This document shows positions 19,383-29,162 of a DNA stretch of 64,000 bases, one piece after another. The position numbers and the translations under genes are program-made. Origin of the DNA: Rhizobacter sp. OV335 (GTDB lineage Bacteria > Pseudomonadota > Gammaproteobacteria > Burkholderiales > Burkholderiaceae_C). A model generated the notes under the pieces. It saw only the letters and a list, made by a program, of their open reading frames with translations, did not search any database and was not told where the DNA came from. Each line of letters starts with the position of its first letter. The first letter of the stretch is position 1. The DNA lies in assembly GCF_900142965.1 (NCBI RefSeq), contig NZ_FRCQ01000005.1, positions 124,001 through 188,000 on the forward strand, read 5' to 3'.

Positions 19383-21349
19383 GCCGCCGCTCCGGTGGCG
19401 CCCGACAGCGGCAGGCTGACGCGCTGCTTCAGCTTGAGCCGGTAGCGCTTGTCGCTGGCGGCCAGCGCACCGCCGGCGGCCATCAGCAGGCAGCCGAGCC
19501 AGATCCACACGACGAAGGGCTTGTAGTACACCCGCACGCTCCAGGCCGCGGCCTTTCCGCCCGGGCCGGCCTCGAGCGGTTCGCCCAGCGAGACGTACAG
19601 GTCGCGCGTGAGGCCGCTGTCGATCGCGGTCTCGGTCATCGGCATCTGCGACGACAGGTAGTTGCGCTTCTCGGGGTTCAGCTTGCTCAGCACCTGGCCG
19701 TCGCGCGACAGTTCGACGTCACCGCGCTGCGCGATGTAGTTGGGCCCTCGCACCTCGTTCACGCCCAGCAGCTTGACGGTGTAGCCGCCGAGCGCGACGG
19801 TTTCGCCGACCGCCATGCGCACGTCCTTCTCGACCTCGTAACCCTTCACCATCGTGACGCCGACGACGAAGGTCGCGATGCCGATGTGCGCGAGGTGCAT
19901 GCCCCAGTAGGCGCGCGGCGGCCAGCCCGATTTGAGGCGGGCGCGGATCTGGAACACGCTGCTCGCGACGATCCACACCGCCAGCAGCAGGCCGAGCGCG
20001 ACCAGCGGCGACCAGCTGCCGACGAACATCGGCAGCAGCGCGCCCAGCACGACGGCGATGCCGGCGGCCATCCACAGGCGCTGCGAGATGTCGCGCGCAT
20101 CGGCGTGCTTCCAGTTCGCGACCGGGCCGATCGCGATCAGGAACAGCAGCGGCACCATGATCGGCACGAACACCGAATTGAAGTAGGGCGGTCCGACCGA
20201 CAACTTGCCGAGGCCGAGCCCGTCGATGATCAGCGGGTACAGCGTGCCGAGCAGCACCGAGCCGGCGGCCACCATCAGCAGCACGTTGTTGATCAGCAGC
20301 AGCGTCTCGCGCGACATCAGCGCGAACGCGCCGCCGAGGCCGACCTTGGGCGCGCGGTACGCGAACAGGCTCAGCGAGCCGCCGATGACGGCGCTGAGGA
20401 ACAGCAGGATGAAGATGCCGCGCCGCGGGTCGGTCGCGAAGGCGTGCACCGAGGTCAGCACGCCGGAGCGGACCAGGAAGGTGCCGAGCAGCGACAGCGA
20501 GAACGCGCAGATCGCGAGCAGCACGGTCCAGTTCTTGAAGCTGCCGCGCTTCTCGGTGACGGCCAGCGAGTGGATGAGCGCGGTGCCGACGAGCCACGGC
20601 ATGAACGACGCGTTCTCGACCGGGTCCCAGAACCACCAGCCGCCCCAGCCGAGTTCGTAGTAGGCCCAGTACGAGCCGAGCGCGATGCCGAGCGTCAGGA
20701 AGGTCCAGGCGACATTGGTCCACGGGCGCGACCAGCGCGCCCAGGCGGCGTCGAGCGTGCCGGCGAGCAGCGCGGCGATCGCGAAGGCGAAGGCCACCGA
20801 GAAGCCGACGTAGCCCATGTAGAGCATCGGCGGGTGCACGATGAGGCCCGGGTCCTGCAGCAGCGGGTTCAGGTCCTGGCCTTCGGCGGCGGCGGGGATC
20901 AGCCGGTCGAACGGGTTGGACGTGAGGAGCATGAACGCGAGGAAGCCGGCGGCGACCAGCCCGAGCACGCCGATCACGCGCGCGACCATCGGCAGCGGCA
21001 ACTGGCGCGACAGCAGGCTGACGGCGAGCGTCCAGCCGTTGAGCATCAGCAGCCACAGCAGCAGAGAGCCTTCATGGCCGCCCCAGACGGCGGCGGCGCG
21101 GTAGGCGGTGGGCAGTTGGGAGTTGGAATGCTCGGCGACGTACTGCACCGAGAAGTCGTTCGCGATGAAGGCCTGCATCAGGCAGGCGAACGCGAAGGCG
21201 ACGAGCAGGAACTGCGTCTGGGCGGCGGGCCGCGCGAGCGAGGTCCACGCGGGCTTGTTGCGGTGCGCGCCGACGATCGGCAGCACGCCCTGCACGATCG
21301 AGACGAGGAAGGCGAGGATCAGCGCGAGGTGGCCGAGTTCGGGTGTCAT
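19379..21349 (-). CDS. ccmF: Cytochrome c heme lyase subunit CcmF
   Basis: Large polytopic inner-membrane protein of 656 residues that takes heme from holo-CcmE and ligates it to apocytochrome c. Around 15 hydrophobic segments are visible. Diagnostic motifs are [12 protein letters not shown] at 88-99 and the WWD domain [20 protein letters not shown]. Both ends overlap neighbours by ATGA. Confidence 0.96.
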   Translation of the reverse strand: MTPELGHLALILAFLVSIVQGVLPIVGAHRNKPAWTSLARPAAQTQFLLVAFAFACLMQAFIANDFSVQYVAEHSNSQLPTAYRAAAVWGGHEGSLLLWLLMLNGWTLAVSLLSRQLPLPMVARVIGVLGLVAAGFLAFMLLTSNPFDRLIPAAAEGQDLNPLLQDPGLIVHPPMLYMGYVGFSVAFAFAIAALLAGTLDAAWARWSRPWTNVAWTFLTLGIALGSYWAYYELGWGGWWFWDPVENASFMPWLVGTALIHSLAVTEKRGSFKNWTVLLAICAFSLSLLGTFLVRSGVLTSVHAFATDPRRGIFILLFLSAVIGGSLSLFAYRAPKVGLGGAFALMSRETLLLINNVLLMVAAGSVLLGTLYPLIIDGLGLGKLSVGPPYFNSVFVPIMVPLLFLIAIGPVANWKHADARDISQRLWMAAGIAVVLGALLPMFVGSWSPLVALGLLLAVWIVASSVFQIRARLKSGWPPRAYWGMHLAHIGIATFVVGVTMVKGYEVEKDVRMAVGETVALGGYTVKLLGVNEVRGPNYIAQRGDVELSRDGQVLSKLNPEKRNYLSSQMPMTETAIDSGLTRDLYVSLGEPLEAGPGGKAAAWSVRVYYKPFVVWIWLGCLLMAAGGALAASDKRYRLKLKQRVSLPLSGATGAAA

Positions 21350-21783
21350 TTGAGTGTGTTCCTCATCTTCTTGGCTTCCTCGACCGCGTGGGCGGCCTCG
21401 GGTGGCATGTAGTTCTCGTCGTGCTTGGCGAGCACCTCGGTGGCGACGAAGGCCCCATCACCGTCGAGCTTGCCTTGCACGACGGCGCCCTTGCCCTCCT
21501 GGAACAGGTCGGGAAGGATGCCGGTGTAGCGGATGGACACGTCTTTCTCGGTGTCGGTGATCATGAAGCTGACGGTCATCTGGTCGCGCTTCAGGGTGCC
21601 CTGGCGCACCATGCCGCCGACGCGGAAGGCCCGGTCCTTCGGCGCTTCGCCCGACACCACCTGCGACGGCGTGAAGAAGAACGCGACGTTGCTGTTCAGC
21701 GCGTTCAGCACGAGCGCGGCGGCGACGCCGAGGCTCGCTACGGCGCCGATGATGATCGCTAGTCGTTTGTGGCGGGGCTTCAT
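21346..21783 (-). CDS. ccmE: Heme chaperone CcmE
   Basis: The 145-residue periplasmic heme carrier has an N-terminal anchor (about 7-28) and an OB-fold domain. The heme-binding motif HDENYMP has the covalent-binding His121. Its stop overlaps the ccmF start (ATGA at 21346-21349). It begins 74 bp after the ccmD stop, the only real gap in the operon. Confidence 0.96.
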   Translation of the reverse strand: MKPRHKRLAIIIGAVASLGVAAALVLNALNSNVAFFFTPSQVVSGEAPKDRAFRVGGMVRQGTLKRDQMTVSFMITDTEKDVSIRYTGILPDLFQEGKGAVVQGKLDGDGAFVATEVLAKHDENYMPPEAAHAVEEAKKMRNTLK

Positions 21784-21857
21784 TTGTCTTGTGTCACTTC
21801 TGATTTGTCTTGCTTGGCGCGTGCGGGGCGGCGGGCGGTATGCGCTGGGGGCTCAGC

Positions 21858-22025
21858 TCATGCCTCGTGCTGATCCTTCAGCGATCGCAACAGTTCCGCC
21901 CGTTGCTGGCGCAACAGCAAACTCTCGACAAGCATCGCCAGCGCACAGGCCCCGAAGCTGCCCCAGACGTAGAAGGCGTAGCCGCCCATCGCGAAGAAAT
22001 CACCCACGCTGTTCCACTGCATCAT
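21858..22025 (-). CDS. ccmD: Heme exporter protein CcmD
   Basis: A 55-residue protein with one membrane helix (about 15-37, YAFYVWGSFGACALAMLVES) and a basic tail rich in Arg/Gln, exactly the shape of CcmD, which helps release holo-CcmE from the CcmABC complex. It starts at the ATG overlapping the ccmC stop; a second ATG follows directly. Confidence 0.92.
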   Translation of the reverse strand: MMQWNSVGDFFAMGGYAFYVWGSFGACALAMLVESLLLRQQRAELLRSLKDQHEA

Positions 22026-22774
22026 GCTTTCTCCAGCGTCTGCCGCACCCAGTCGGCATGTCGTTCACGTTCGAGGATGATGTTGCGCACCCGCGCAAGC
22101 GCCACCGCGATCGCATACATCCAGAAGGCCAGCGCCATCAGCAGCATGCCCCACAGCATCGTCATGGCCATCGACGGCGACTTCGTCATCGAGATCGTCG
22201 CGCCCTGGTGCAGCGTGTTCCACCACTTCACCGAGAAGTAGATGATCGGCACGTTCACCACGCCCACCAGCGCCAGCACCGCGCCGGCCCGGTCGGCACG
22301 CTTCGGGTCTTCGATGGCGGCCTGCAGCGCCAGGAAACCCAGGTACAGGAAGAACAGGATCAGCTCCGACGTGAGCCGCGCGTCCCATACCCACCAGGTG
22401 CCCCACATCGGCTTGCCCCACAGCGAGCCGGTCACCAGCGACAGCAGCGCGAAGATCGCGCCCGTCGGCGCCAGCGCCGAAGCCATCATCGACGACACCC
22501 GCGTGTTGAACGCCAGGCCGATGCCGGCCCAGAAGGCCATCGCGCAGTAGATGACCATCGACATCCAGCTCGCCGGCACGTGCACGAAGATGATCCGGTA
22601 ACCCTCGCCCTGCGTCGCGTCGGTCGGCGCGACGAAGAAGCCGATCCACAGGCCGGCGAGGGTCAGCAGCGCGGCGAGGCCGGCAAACCACGGCTGCAGC
22701 TTGCCGGCGAGCGGGTAGAAGGTGGCGGGCGATGCGTAGCGCATCCACGGGCTGGCTGATTGCTTGTCCATCAT
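22022..22774 (-). CDS. ccmC: Heme exporter protein CcmC
   Basis: Inner-membrane protein of 250 residues with six hydrophobic segments and the tryptophan-rich WWD motif WGTWWVWDARLTSE, which presents heme to CcmE. The start is the first of two adjacent ATGs at 22774, overlapping the ccmB stop. Confidence 0.95.
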   Translation of the reverse strand: MMDKQSASPWMRYASPATFYPLAGKLQPWFAGLAALLTLAGLWIGFFVAPTDATQGEGYRIIFVHVPASWMSMVIYCAMAFWAGIGLAFNTRVSSMMASALAPTGAIFALLSLVTGSLWGKPMWGTWWVWDARLTSELILFFLYLGFLALQAAIEDPKRADRAGAVLALVGVVNVPIIYFSVKWWNTLHQGATISMTKSPSMAMTMLWGMLLMALAFWMYAIAVALARVRNIILERERHADWVRQTLEKA

Positions 22775-23436
22775 TCGATTGAAATGCGAAGGGCTGCTGT
22801 CGCGGCCCAGGGTGCGAAGAATACGGCGAGCGCGAGCAGCGCCCCGAGGATCGACAACTGCGCCGACGAACCCAGCCCGGCACTCTGCGCCTCGACCGCG
22901 CCGGCGCCGAAGATCAGCGTCGGCACGTACAGCGGCAGCACCAACAGCGCCAGCAGCGTGCCGCCGCCGCGCACGCCGAGCGTCAACGCGGCGCCGATCG
23001 CGCCGATCAGGCTCAGCACCGGTGTGCCCAGCAGCAGCGCCAGCATCAGCACCTGCAGCTCGCCGGGGTTCAGGTTGAACTGCAGCCCGAGCAGCGGCGC
23101 CAGCAGCACCAGCGGCAGGCCGCACAGCAGCCAGTGCGCCGCGATCTTGCCAGCAACCAAAAGCGCGAACGGGCGCGGCGACAAGGCCATCTGCTCCAGC
23201 GTGCCGTCGGCATGGTCGCTTGCGAACAGCCGCGGCAGCCCGAGCAGCGTCGCCAGCAAGGCCGCGACCCACAGCACGCCCGGCCCGATGCGACGCAGCA
23301 TCGCCGGCTCCGGCCCGATGCCGAGCGGGAACAGGCTCACGACGACCACGAAGAAGAAGAGGGCGGTGACGACCTCGCTGCGCCGGCGGGCGGCCAGCAG
23401 CAGGTCACGGCGCAACGCGACGAGCAGCGTGTTCAT
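22771..23436 (-). CDS. ccmB: Heme exporter ABC permease CcmB
   Basis: A 221-residue membrane protein with six hydrophobic segments, the permease partner of CcmA. The motif DHADGTLEQMALSP near residues 74-87 is typical. Together with CcmA and CcmC it releases heme-loaded CcmE using ATP. ATGA overlaps join it to ccmA and ccmC. Confidence 0.94.
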   Translation of the reverse strand: MNTLLVALRRDLLLAARRRSEVVTALFFFVVVVSLFPLGIGPEPAMLRRIGPGVLWVAALLATLLGLPRLFASDHADGTLEQMALSPRPFALLVAGKIAAHWLLCGLPLVLLAPLLGLQFNLNPGELQVLMLALLLGTPVLSLIGAIGAALTLGVRGGGTLLALLVLPLYVPTLIFGAGAVEAQSAGLGSSAQLSILGALLALAVFFAPWAATAALRISIE

Positions 23437-24044
23437 GCCGAGAGACTCACGGTCTCGCCGGCCGGCAACGGCGCGGGCTGGTGGCTGGTCAGGATCGCGA
23501 GGCCCCCCTGCGCCAGGTGCGCGCCGATCAGCTCGCCCATCAGCTCGACCGCGTCGGTGTCCAGCGCGGCGAACGGCTCGTCCAGGACCCACAGCGTGGC
23601 CGGGCGCACCAGCAGCCGCGCGAGCAGCACGCGGCGCTTCTGGCCGGCCGACAGCACGCGCGTCGGCAGGTGGCCGCGCCCGCGCAGGCCGATGCGGCGC
23701 AGCGCCTCGCCGGCCTGGGCGTCGTCCAGCGCCACGCCGTCGATCGCGCAGGCCTGGCGCAGGTTCTCGAACGGCGTCAGCTCGTCCTTCACGGCCGCCT
23801 GGTGGCCGAGGTACAGGCAGGCGCGGCGGAAGTCTTCGCCGGCGGCCCGGATCGGGATGTCGTTCCAGCGCACCTCGCCGTCGTCCGGCGGGTTCAGGCC
23901 GACCAGCGTGCGCAGCAGCGTCGTCTTGCCGGCGCCGTTGAGGCCGCCCACCTGCAGCCAGCGGCCGGGCGCGAGCGACAGGCTCAGGTCGGCGAACAAG
24001 GTCCGGTCGCCGCGCGAGCAGCGAAGGTGATGGGCACTGAGCAT
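23433..24044 (-). CDS. ccmA: Heme exporter ATP-binding protein CcmA
   Basis: ABC ATPase of 203 residues, first gene of the operon. Walker A is GLNGAGKTT at 34-42, the signature is LSAGQKRR, and Walker B is LWVLDEP followed by the D-loop. The ATG at 24044 was chosen because conserved sequence starts there. No gene lies upstream for 400 bp, so the operon promoter should be in that gap. Confidence 0.94.
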   Translation of the reverse strand: MLSAHHLRCSRGDRTLFADLSLSLAPGRWLQVGGLNGAGKTTLLRTLVGLNPPDDGEVRWNDIPIRAAGEDFRRACLYLGHQAAVKDELTPFENLRQACAIDGVALDDAQAGEALRRIGLRGRGHLPTRVLSAGQKRRVLLARLLVRPATLWVLDEPFAALDTDAVELMGELIGAHLAQGGLAILTSHQPAPLPAGETVSLSA

Positions 24045-24445
24045 GGGTGGGGAACGACGGAGGCGGGGAGAGGAGGGGAGGACGGGATATGGAGGTCGGA
24101 CAAGTGATGGGGCCAGGCCCAGCCCGGGAGTATCGGCGCCCCCGCGAAACCTCACATCAGGGACAGCACGATCTGCGCCATCGCCCGCGCAGGCCCAGGC
24201 CGGCCGCATCCGGTTGCCTTCGTTCACATCTGATTCAGAACTCGTCTGGACGAGCAAAAAGAGTCACCGTTTCTTCTGGAACAGGATGTAAGGTCCCCTC
24301 CGTTTGCCAACTATTGACACATTTTCAGGGGTTTTCGGGACGAAGATCCGCTCCGCCATGCAGGCACGTGACCTGCGTAGGACATGGACCGCAAGACGGT
24401 CAACGATTCCGAGGGAATGAAGTGCAGTTGATTCCGGAGGGCCTC
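24045..24445. other. Divergent intergenic region, ccmA to apbE
   Basis: No convincing gene. The part near ccmA is purine-rich (GGGGAGAGGAGGGGAGGACGGG at 24064-24085 on the plus strand). Two small palindromes lie at 24229-24239 (TCTGA-T-TCAGA) and 24241-24254 (CTCGTC-TG-GACGAG). A TTGACA at 24314-24319 lacks a good -10. It must hold promoters for two long divergent operons, which suggests co-control of heme attachment and the heme-lipoprotein locus. Confidence 0.6.
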
Positions 24446-25450
24446 GTGTCCAGCAAGCCAGTCAGGTTGACAAGCACCGCCAAGCACGCCGAATCGGCCA
24501 TGCGGGGCGGTGGCTGGCTGCGCCGCGAGGAAGTCATCATGGCCACCTCGGTCTCGGTCGAGCTGTGGAGCGACGACCGGGCCGCCGGCGAAGCCGCAAT
24601 TGCTGCCGTGATGGCCGACATGCAGCGCATCGACTGGACCATGAGCCCGGTCAAGGCGTCGTCCGAGCTGTCGCGCATCAACCGCGAAGCCGCTGCGCAC
24701 CCGGTGGCGCTCAGCAACGAGCTGTACGGCCTGCTGGAGCGCGCGCTGCATTTCTCGAAACTCTCCGACGGCGCGTTCGACATCACCTTCGCCAGCGCCG
24801 GCCAGCTCTACGATTACCGCGAGCAGCGCGCACCGACCGAGGCCGAGCTGGCCGCGGCCCGCGCCGCGATCGGCTGGCAGCAGCTGCTGCTGGATCCGCA
24901 ACACAAGACCGTCCGCTTCGGCCACCCCGGCATGCGCATCGACCTGGGCGGCTTCGCCAAGGGCCACGCGGTGGACCGTGCCGCCGCGATCCTGCGCGGC
25001 CACGGCATCCACCACGCGGTGGTGGCGGCCGGCGGCGACAGCTACGTGCTCGGCGACCGGCGCGGGCGCCCCTGGAACATCGCGGTGCGCGACCCGCGCC
25101 GCCCCGGCGAGGTCGTCGCGGTGCTGCCGCTGGAAGACGTCGCGATGTCGACCTCGGGCGACTACGAGCGCTTCTTCGAGCGCGACGGCGTCCGTTACCA
25201 CCATGTGATCGACCCGAAGACGGGGCGGTCCGCGCACGGCCTGCGCAGCGTGACCATCCTCGCCGAGGACGGGGTCACCAGCGAAGGCCTGTCGAAGAGT
25301 GTGTTCGTGAAAGGCCTTGCAGAGGGCATGCGGCTCGTCGAGTCGCAGGAGGGCGTCGATGCGATCGTGATCGACGCGGACGGTGTTCTGCATTACTCCT
25401 CCGGCTTGCTGGGCGCCGCCCCGCAGTCCGGCAACCCAGGCCGGCAGTGA
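24446..25450 (+). CDS. apbE: FAD:protein FMN transferase (ApbE family)
   Basis: A 334-residue ApbE-family enzyme, which links FMN covalently to Ser/Thr of target redox proteins. Family motifs are present: ASSELSRINRE, DGAFDITFASAGQLYD, RIDLGGFAKGHAVDRAA, AAGGDSYVLG, STSGDYERFF and YHHVIDPKTGRSA. GTG at 24446 was chosen because GGAGG stands 5 nt upstream; upstream in-frame codons lack one. No signal peptide or lipobox is evident with this start, unlike many periplasmic ApbE proteins. It heads the co-directional redox/envelope locus. I see no neighbour with a clear FMN-binding flavinylation motif, so its target is unknown. Confidence 0.87.
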   Translation: MSSKPVRLTSTAKHAESAMRGGGWLRREEVIMATSVSVELWSDDRAAGEAAIAAVMADMQRIDWTMSPVKASSELSRINREAAAHPVALSNELYGLLERALHFSKLSDGAFDITFASAGQLYDYREQRAPTEAELAAARAAIGWQQLLLDPQHKTVRFGHPGMRIDLGGFAKGHAVDRAAAILRGHGIHHAVVAAGGDSYVLGDRRGRPWNIAVRDPRRPGEVVAVLPLEDVAMSTSGDYERFFERDGVRYHHVIDPKTGRSAHGLRSVTILAEDGVTSEGLSKSVFVKGLAEGMRLVESQEGVDAIVIDADGVLHYSSGLLGAAPQSGNPGRQ

Positions 25451-25478
25451 CACGACCGGCCACATCGGAGGCGAGAAG

Positions 25479-28400
25479 ATGAAGTACCCCACAGCAACCC
25501 AGGTCCCCGCGAGCGATCGCAGGCCGGTCCGAGGCAGCCTCCGGTTCGCGGGAGCGGCTTTGGTCGCGACCGTGGCCGCCGTGCTCGCCGCCTGCAGCGG
25601 CAGCAGCGACTCCACCGTCGAAGGCGACGTGCCGCTCGCGTACACGCAGCGCGTCAACACGATGGGCATGAACCCGACCAACGGCGCGCCGTACGCCCAG
25701 GGCGGCGACCTGATGATCCGCGAGAAATCCTCGCCGAGCGCGCCCGAGCACAACATCACCAAGGACATCACCCAGGGCCACGGCGACGTGTCCGACCCCG
25801 AGGTGTCGTTCGATGGCAAGAAGATCGTCTTCGCGCTGAAGTGCGAGACCTCCAACACCTCGATGATCGACGGCGCCAAGGCCTGTACCGGGCGCTGGAA
25901 CATCTGGGAATACGACATGACGAAGGGCGGCATGACCGGCGGGAGCTTCAAGCGCCTGACCAGTTCGACCACCGGCGACGACGTCGACCCGGCCTACCTG
26001 CCGGCGAACAAGGGCTTCGTCTTCACCTCGAATCGCCAGACCACCTCGTTCTTCAACCAGGGCGTCGGCGGCGACCGCTTCGCGCTGGACGAGTACGAGC
26101 GCGAGCGCGTGTTCAACCTGCACACGATGGACGCCACCGGCGGCAACATCACGCAGATCTCGGTCAACCAGAGCCATGACCGCAACCCGGTCGTGCGCCC
26201 CAACGGCGACATCATGTTCTCGCGCTGGGACCACGTCGGCATGCGCAACCACTTCAAGGTGTTCCGCGTGAAGCCGGACGGCACCGACATGTTCGTGCTG
26301 TACGGCGCGCACAGCGACGGCAACAGCTTCCTGCACCCGCGCGACATGGACCCGAAGGGCGCGTACAAGGGTTTCCTCGCGTCCGACCTGATGCCGCTGT
26401 CGCGCACCCGCGAAGGCGGTGGCCTCGTGCTGGTCGACGCTGCCAACTACTCCGAGCAGAACACCCCCGCCAACCCGGGCGTCGCGGCGACCGGTGGCCA
26501 GTACTACCCGACGGCCGAGACGCTGAGCATCGGCGGCGGCCTGTCGCAGTTCGGCCGCGTCACGACGCCGTTCCCGCTGTGGGACGGCACCGACCGCGTG
26601 CTGCTCGCCTACCGCCCGTGCGAGGTGACCAAGGACGGCAAGGTGGTGCCCTGCGCCACGCTGACCGATGCCGAGAAGGCGCGCCTGGCCGATGACAACC
26701 GGATGGAAAGCGAAGCCGCTGCCGACGGCGTCAAGGACAATGTGCCGCCGCCGTACGCCATCTACATGTTCGACCCGCACAACCCGAACAAGGGCATGCA
26801 GCCGGTCGCGCCGCCGCCCGCGGGCTTCATGAACACCGACCCGGTGCCGCTGCAGTCGCGCGCCGAGCCGAACGCCACCGACCCGACGCCGGTCGACGCG
26901 GTGCTGGCCTCCCAGAAGCTCGGCCTGCTCGAAGTTCGCAGCGTCTACGACACCGACGGCCTCGGCCGCATGGGTGACCCGGTGATCGCGGCAGCCGACC
27001 TGTCGGCCACCTGCGCCACCGCGATCGCGAAGACCACGCCGACCGACCCGCAGGACACGCGCGCCAAGGTCGCCGACATCGTCAAGATGAAGGACCCGGC
27101 CAACCCGGCCTACGGCTGCGCACCGGCGCGCTTCATCCGCGCATTCCGCGCCGTGGCGCCGAGCCAGGGCATGGGCGTGCGGGCCGCGATCGGCGAGACC
27201 GATTTCGAGCCGCAGCAGATCCTCGGCTACGCGCCGATCGAGCCGGACGGTTCGTTCAAGCTGCAGGTCCCGGCCGACACCCCGATCGGGCTGGCCGTGG
27301 TCGATGCCGAAGGCCGCGCCTTCCAGACCCACACCAACTGGATCCAGGTCCGCCCGGGCGAACGCCGCACCTGCGACGGCTGCCACAGCCCGCGCCGCGG
27401 CGGCGCGCTGAACGCCGGTGCGGTCGCCAACACGATCCCGTCGGGCTGGTTCGACAACCTCGCGAGCGCCCACCAGTCGGGTGAGACGATGGCCGGCACC
27501 CGCACGCGGCTCGACCCGAACCTGCTGAAGCTGATGGCCGACATGGTCTCGACCGACGTCTGGGCCGACCCGGCCAAGGCTGGCGTGACCCCGCGCAACG
27601 CGATCAGCATCAAGTACAAGAACAACACCGATCCGAAGGACGACCTGCTGACCGCCGCCCCGACCGACGGCGTCATCAACTACCCCGACCACATCCAGCC
27701 GATGTGGACGGTCAGCCGCGGCACCAACGGCGCCGGCACCTGCGTGACCTGCCATGCCGACCCGACCAAGCTGGACCTCACCGCGACGATCGCCGGCACC
27801 GGCCGCAACGCGTCGTACGAGCGCCTGCTGATCGGCGACCCGGTCATCGGCGACAACGGCCTGCCGAAGACCCACCTCGAAGAGGGCGTGCCGATGATCG
27901 ACCGCGAGCCGGCGATGGTCGACACGATGGCGAGCGAAGGCGATGCGCTGGGCATGGGCCGCAAGAGCCGCCTGCTGGAGATCCTGTCGGGCGCGACGCT
28001 GATGGCCAGCGCCGATGCACGCACGCTGTACCCGACGCCTCCCGCCGGTGCCCCGGACCACTCGACGCTGCTCACCAAGGGCGAGAAGCGCCTGCTGGCC
28101 GAATGGATCGACCTTGGCAGCAAGTACTACAACGACCTGTCCGCGGGCGGCGTGAAGAACATCGGGCTGCTCACCCAGGCTTCGTTCGAAGCCGAGGTCT
28201 ACCCGATCCTGCGCAGCACCTGCGCGGCCGGCTGCCACCAGGGCATCGGCAGCGACGAGATCGCCGCCGGCAAGGCGTTCCGTGAAAACCGCCTCGTGTT
28301 GCTGGGTGACGCAGAGGGCGATTTCAATGTCACACTGACGATGATCAACGACGCCTGCCATCCCGAGAACAGTTCGCTGCTGAAGCGGCCCTCGACGATC

Positions 28401-28508
28401 CCGCACCCGGCGGGCGCCGCGAGCTCGCCGACCGCGGTGCTGCCGGCCGGCAGTGCGAACTACACGACGATCGCCAACTGGATCAAGAAGGGCTGTACCA
28501 CCCCATGA
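25479..28508 (+). CDS. Large c-heme lipoprotein with beta-propeller-like N-terminal half
   Basis: A 1009-residue predicted lipoprotein (lipobox LAAC, Cys39; GGAGG ribosome binding site 8 nt before ATG). The first half has TolB/PD40-like propeller features (DVSDPEVSFDGKKIVFAL, DVDPAYLPANKGFVFTSNR, SHDRNPVVRPNGDIMFSRW). The second half has two CxxCH heme motifs, C632-H636 (CDGCH) and C755-H759 (CVTCH), and a CX3CH motif, C915-H920 (CAAGCH). The layout recalls HzsA-related propeller-cytochrome proteins. It likely sits in the outer membrane as an electron-transfer or redox-enzyme subunit, using the adjacent ccm system for heme. The reaction is unknown. Confidence 0.72.
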   Translation: MKYPTATQVPASDRRPVRGSLRFAGAALVATVAAVLAACSGSSDSTVEGDVPLAYTQRVNTMGMNPTNGAPYAQGGDLMIREKSSPSAPEHNITKDITQGHGDVSDPEVSFDGKKIVFALKCETSNTSMIDGAKACTGRWNIWEYDMTKGGMTGGSFKRLTSSTTGDDVDPAYLPANKGFVFTSNRQTTSFFNQGVGGDRFALDEYERERVFNLHTMDATGGNITQISVNQSHDRNPVVRPNGDIMFSRWDHVGMRNHFKVFRVKPDGTDMFVLYGAHSDGNSFLHPRDMDPKGAYKGFLASDLMPLSRTREGGGLVLVDAANYSEQNTPANPGVAATGGQYYPTAETLSIGGGLSQFGRVTTPFPLWDGTDRVLLAYRPCEVTKDGKVVPCATLTDAEKARLADDNRMESEAAADGVKDNVPPPYAIYMFDPHNPNKGMQPVAPPPAGFMNTDPVPLQSRAEPNATDPTPVDAVLASQKLGLLEVRSVYDTDGLGRMGDPVIAAADLSATCATAIAKTTPTDPQDTRAKVADIVKMKDPANPAYGCAPARFIRAFRAVAPSQGMGVRAAIGETDFEPQQILGYAPIEPDGSFKLQVPADTPIGLAVVDAEGRAFQTHTNWIQVRPGERRTCDGCHSPRRGGALNAGAVANTIPSGWFDNLASAHQSGETMAGTRTRLDPNLLKLMADMVSTDVWADPAKAGVTPRNAISIKYKNNTDPKDDLLTAAPTDGVINYPDHIQPMWTVSRGTNGAGTCVTCHADPTKLDLTATIAGTGRNASYERLLIGDPVIGDNGLPKTHLEEGVPMIDREPAMVDTMASEGDALGMGRKSRLLEILSGATLMASADARTLYPTPPAGAPDHSTLLTKGEKRLLAEWIDLGSKYYNDLSAGGVKNIGLLTQASFEAEVYPILRSTCAAGCHQGIGSDEIAAGKAFRENRLVLLGDAEGDFNVTLTMINDACHPENSSLLKRPSTIPHPAGAASSPTAVLPAGSANYTTIANWIKKGCTTP

Positions 28509-29149
28509 CGCAAGCGTCTCCCGAGGCACCTGCGCGCGCACCCTGGCGGGTGCCGCTGCGCGCCGCGGGTGCCTGCCTCGCCGCAGCCTGGCTCGCCAGC
28601 TGCGGCGGTGGCGGCAACCCGCTGGGCAACCCGTCGACGATCACCAACCCGAGCGGGGCGACCGGCCAGCGCCTGTCGTACGCCTACTTCCAGAAGTGCA
28701 TCAACCCGATCTTCCTGGCGGCGCTGCCGATCACGCACAACGGTACGACGATCGTCAACACCTGCGCCGGCTCGGGCTGCCATGACACCGTGGCCGGCAC
28801 CGGCGGCGCGTTCCGCATCGCCACCGGCGCCACGCCGCTCGACGTGACCGACCCGGCCAACACGCCGGACGCGATCCGCGACACCGACATGTACAAGAAC
28901 TTCTACTCCGCGCAGGGCGAGGTGGTGGGAGGCTCGACCACGCAGAGCCGGCTGCTCGCGAAGCCGCTGCTGATCAACGTGCTGCACGGCGGCGGCCAGA
29001 TCTTCGCGAACGACCAGGACCCCAACGTCAAGCTGATCGAGTACTGGATCACCCACCCGTCGCCGTCGGGCCAGGACGAGTTCAGCACCGCGACCTACAA
29101 CATGTTCACGCCGGCAGACCCGAACACGGGGACCTGCAATACAAACTGA
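28505..29149 (+). CDS. Lipoprotein with single CX4CH c-heme-like motif
   Basis: A 214-residue predicted lipoprotein (LASC lipobox, Cys33) followed by a Gly/Asn-rich spacer. It has one heme-type motif with four residues between the cysteines: CAGSGCH, C87 to H93. CX4CH motifs are known in some multiheme cytochromes of deltaproteobacteria, but are unusual in a single-motif protein. The start overlaps the previous stop (ATGA at 28505-28508), so the two are translated together and probably form a complex. If the motif does not bind heme it could be a structural disulfide or metal site. Confidence 0.65.
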   Translation: MTQASPEAPARAPWRVPLRAAGACLAAAWLASCGGGGNPLGNPSTITNPSGATGQRLSYAYFQKCINPIFLAALPITHNGTTIVNTCAGSGCHDTVAGTGGAFRIATGATPLDVTDPANTPDAIRDTDMYKNFYSAQGEVVGGSTTQSRLLAKPLLINVLHGGGQIFANDQDPNVKLIEYWITHPSPSGQDEFSTATYNMFTPADPNTGTCNTN

Positions 29150-29162
29150 CAACCAGGCAAGC

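Noticed and set aside
24314-24342. TTGACA as a sigma-70 promoter for apbE
   Set aside because: No acceptable -10 hexamer 16-18 bp downstream, so recorded only in the intergenic note.
24047-24445. Extended N-terminus for apbE back to 24047
   Set aside because: The extra 133 codons are Arg/Gly/Pro-rich, not family-like, and the GTG at 24446 has a GGAGG site.
25275-28541. 1088-codon minus-strand frame opposite the heme lipoprotein
   Set aside because: The plus strand has a lipobox, heme motifs and a good ribosome binding site; the antisense frame has none and is Arg/Val/Ala/Gly shadow.
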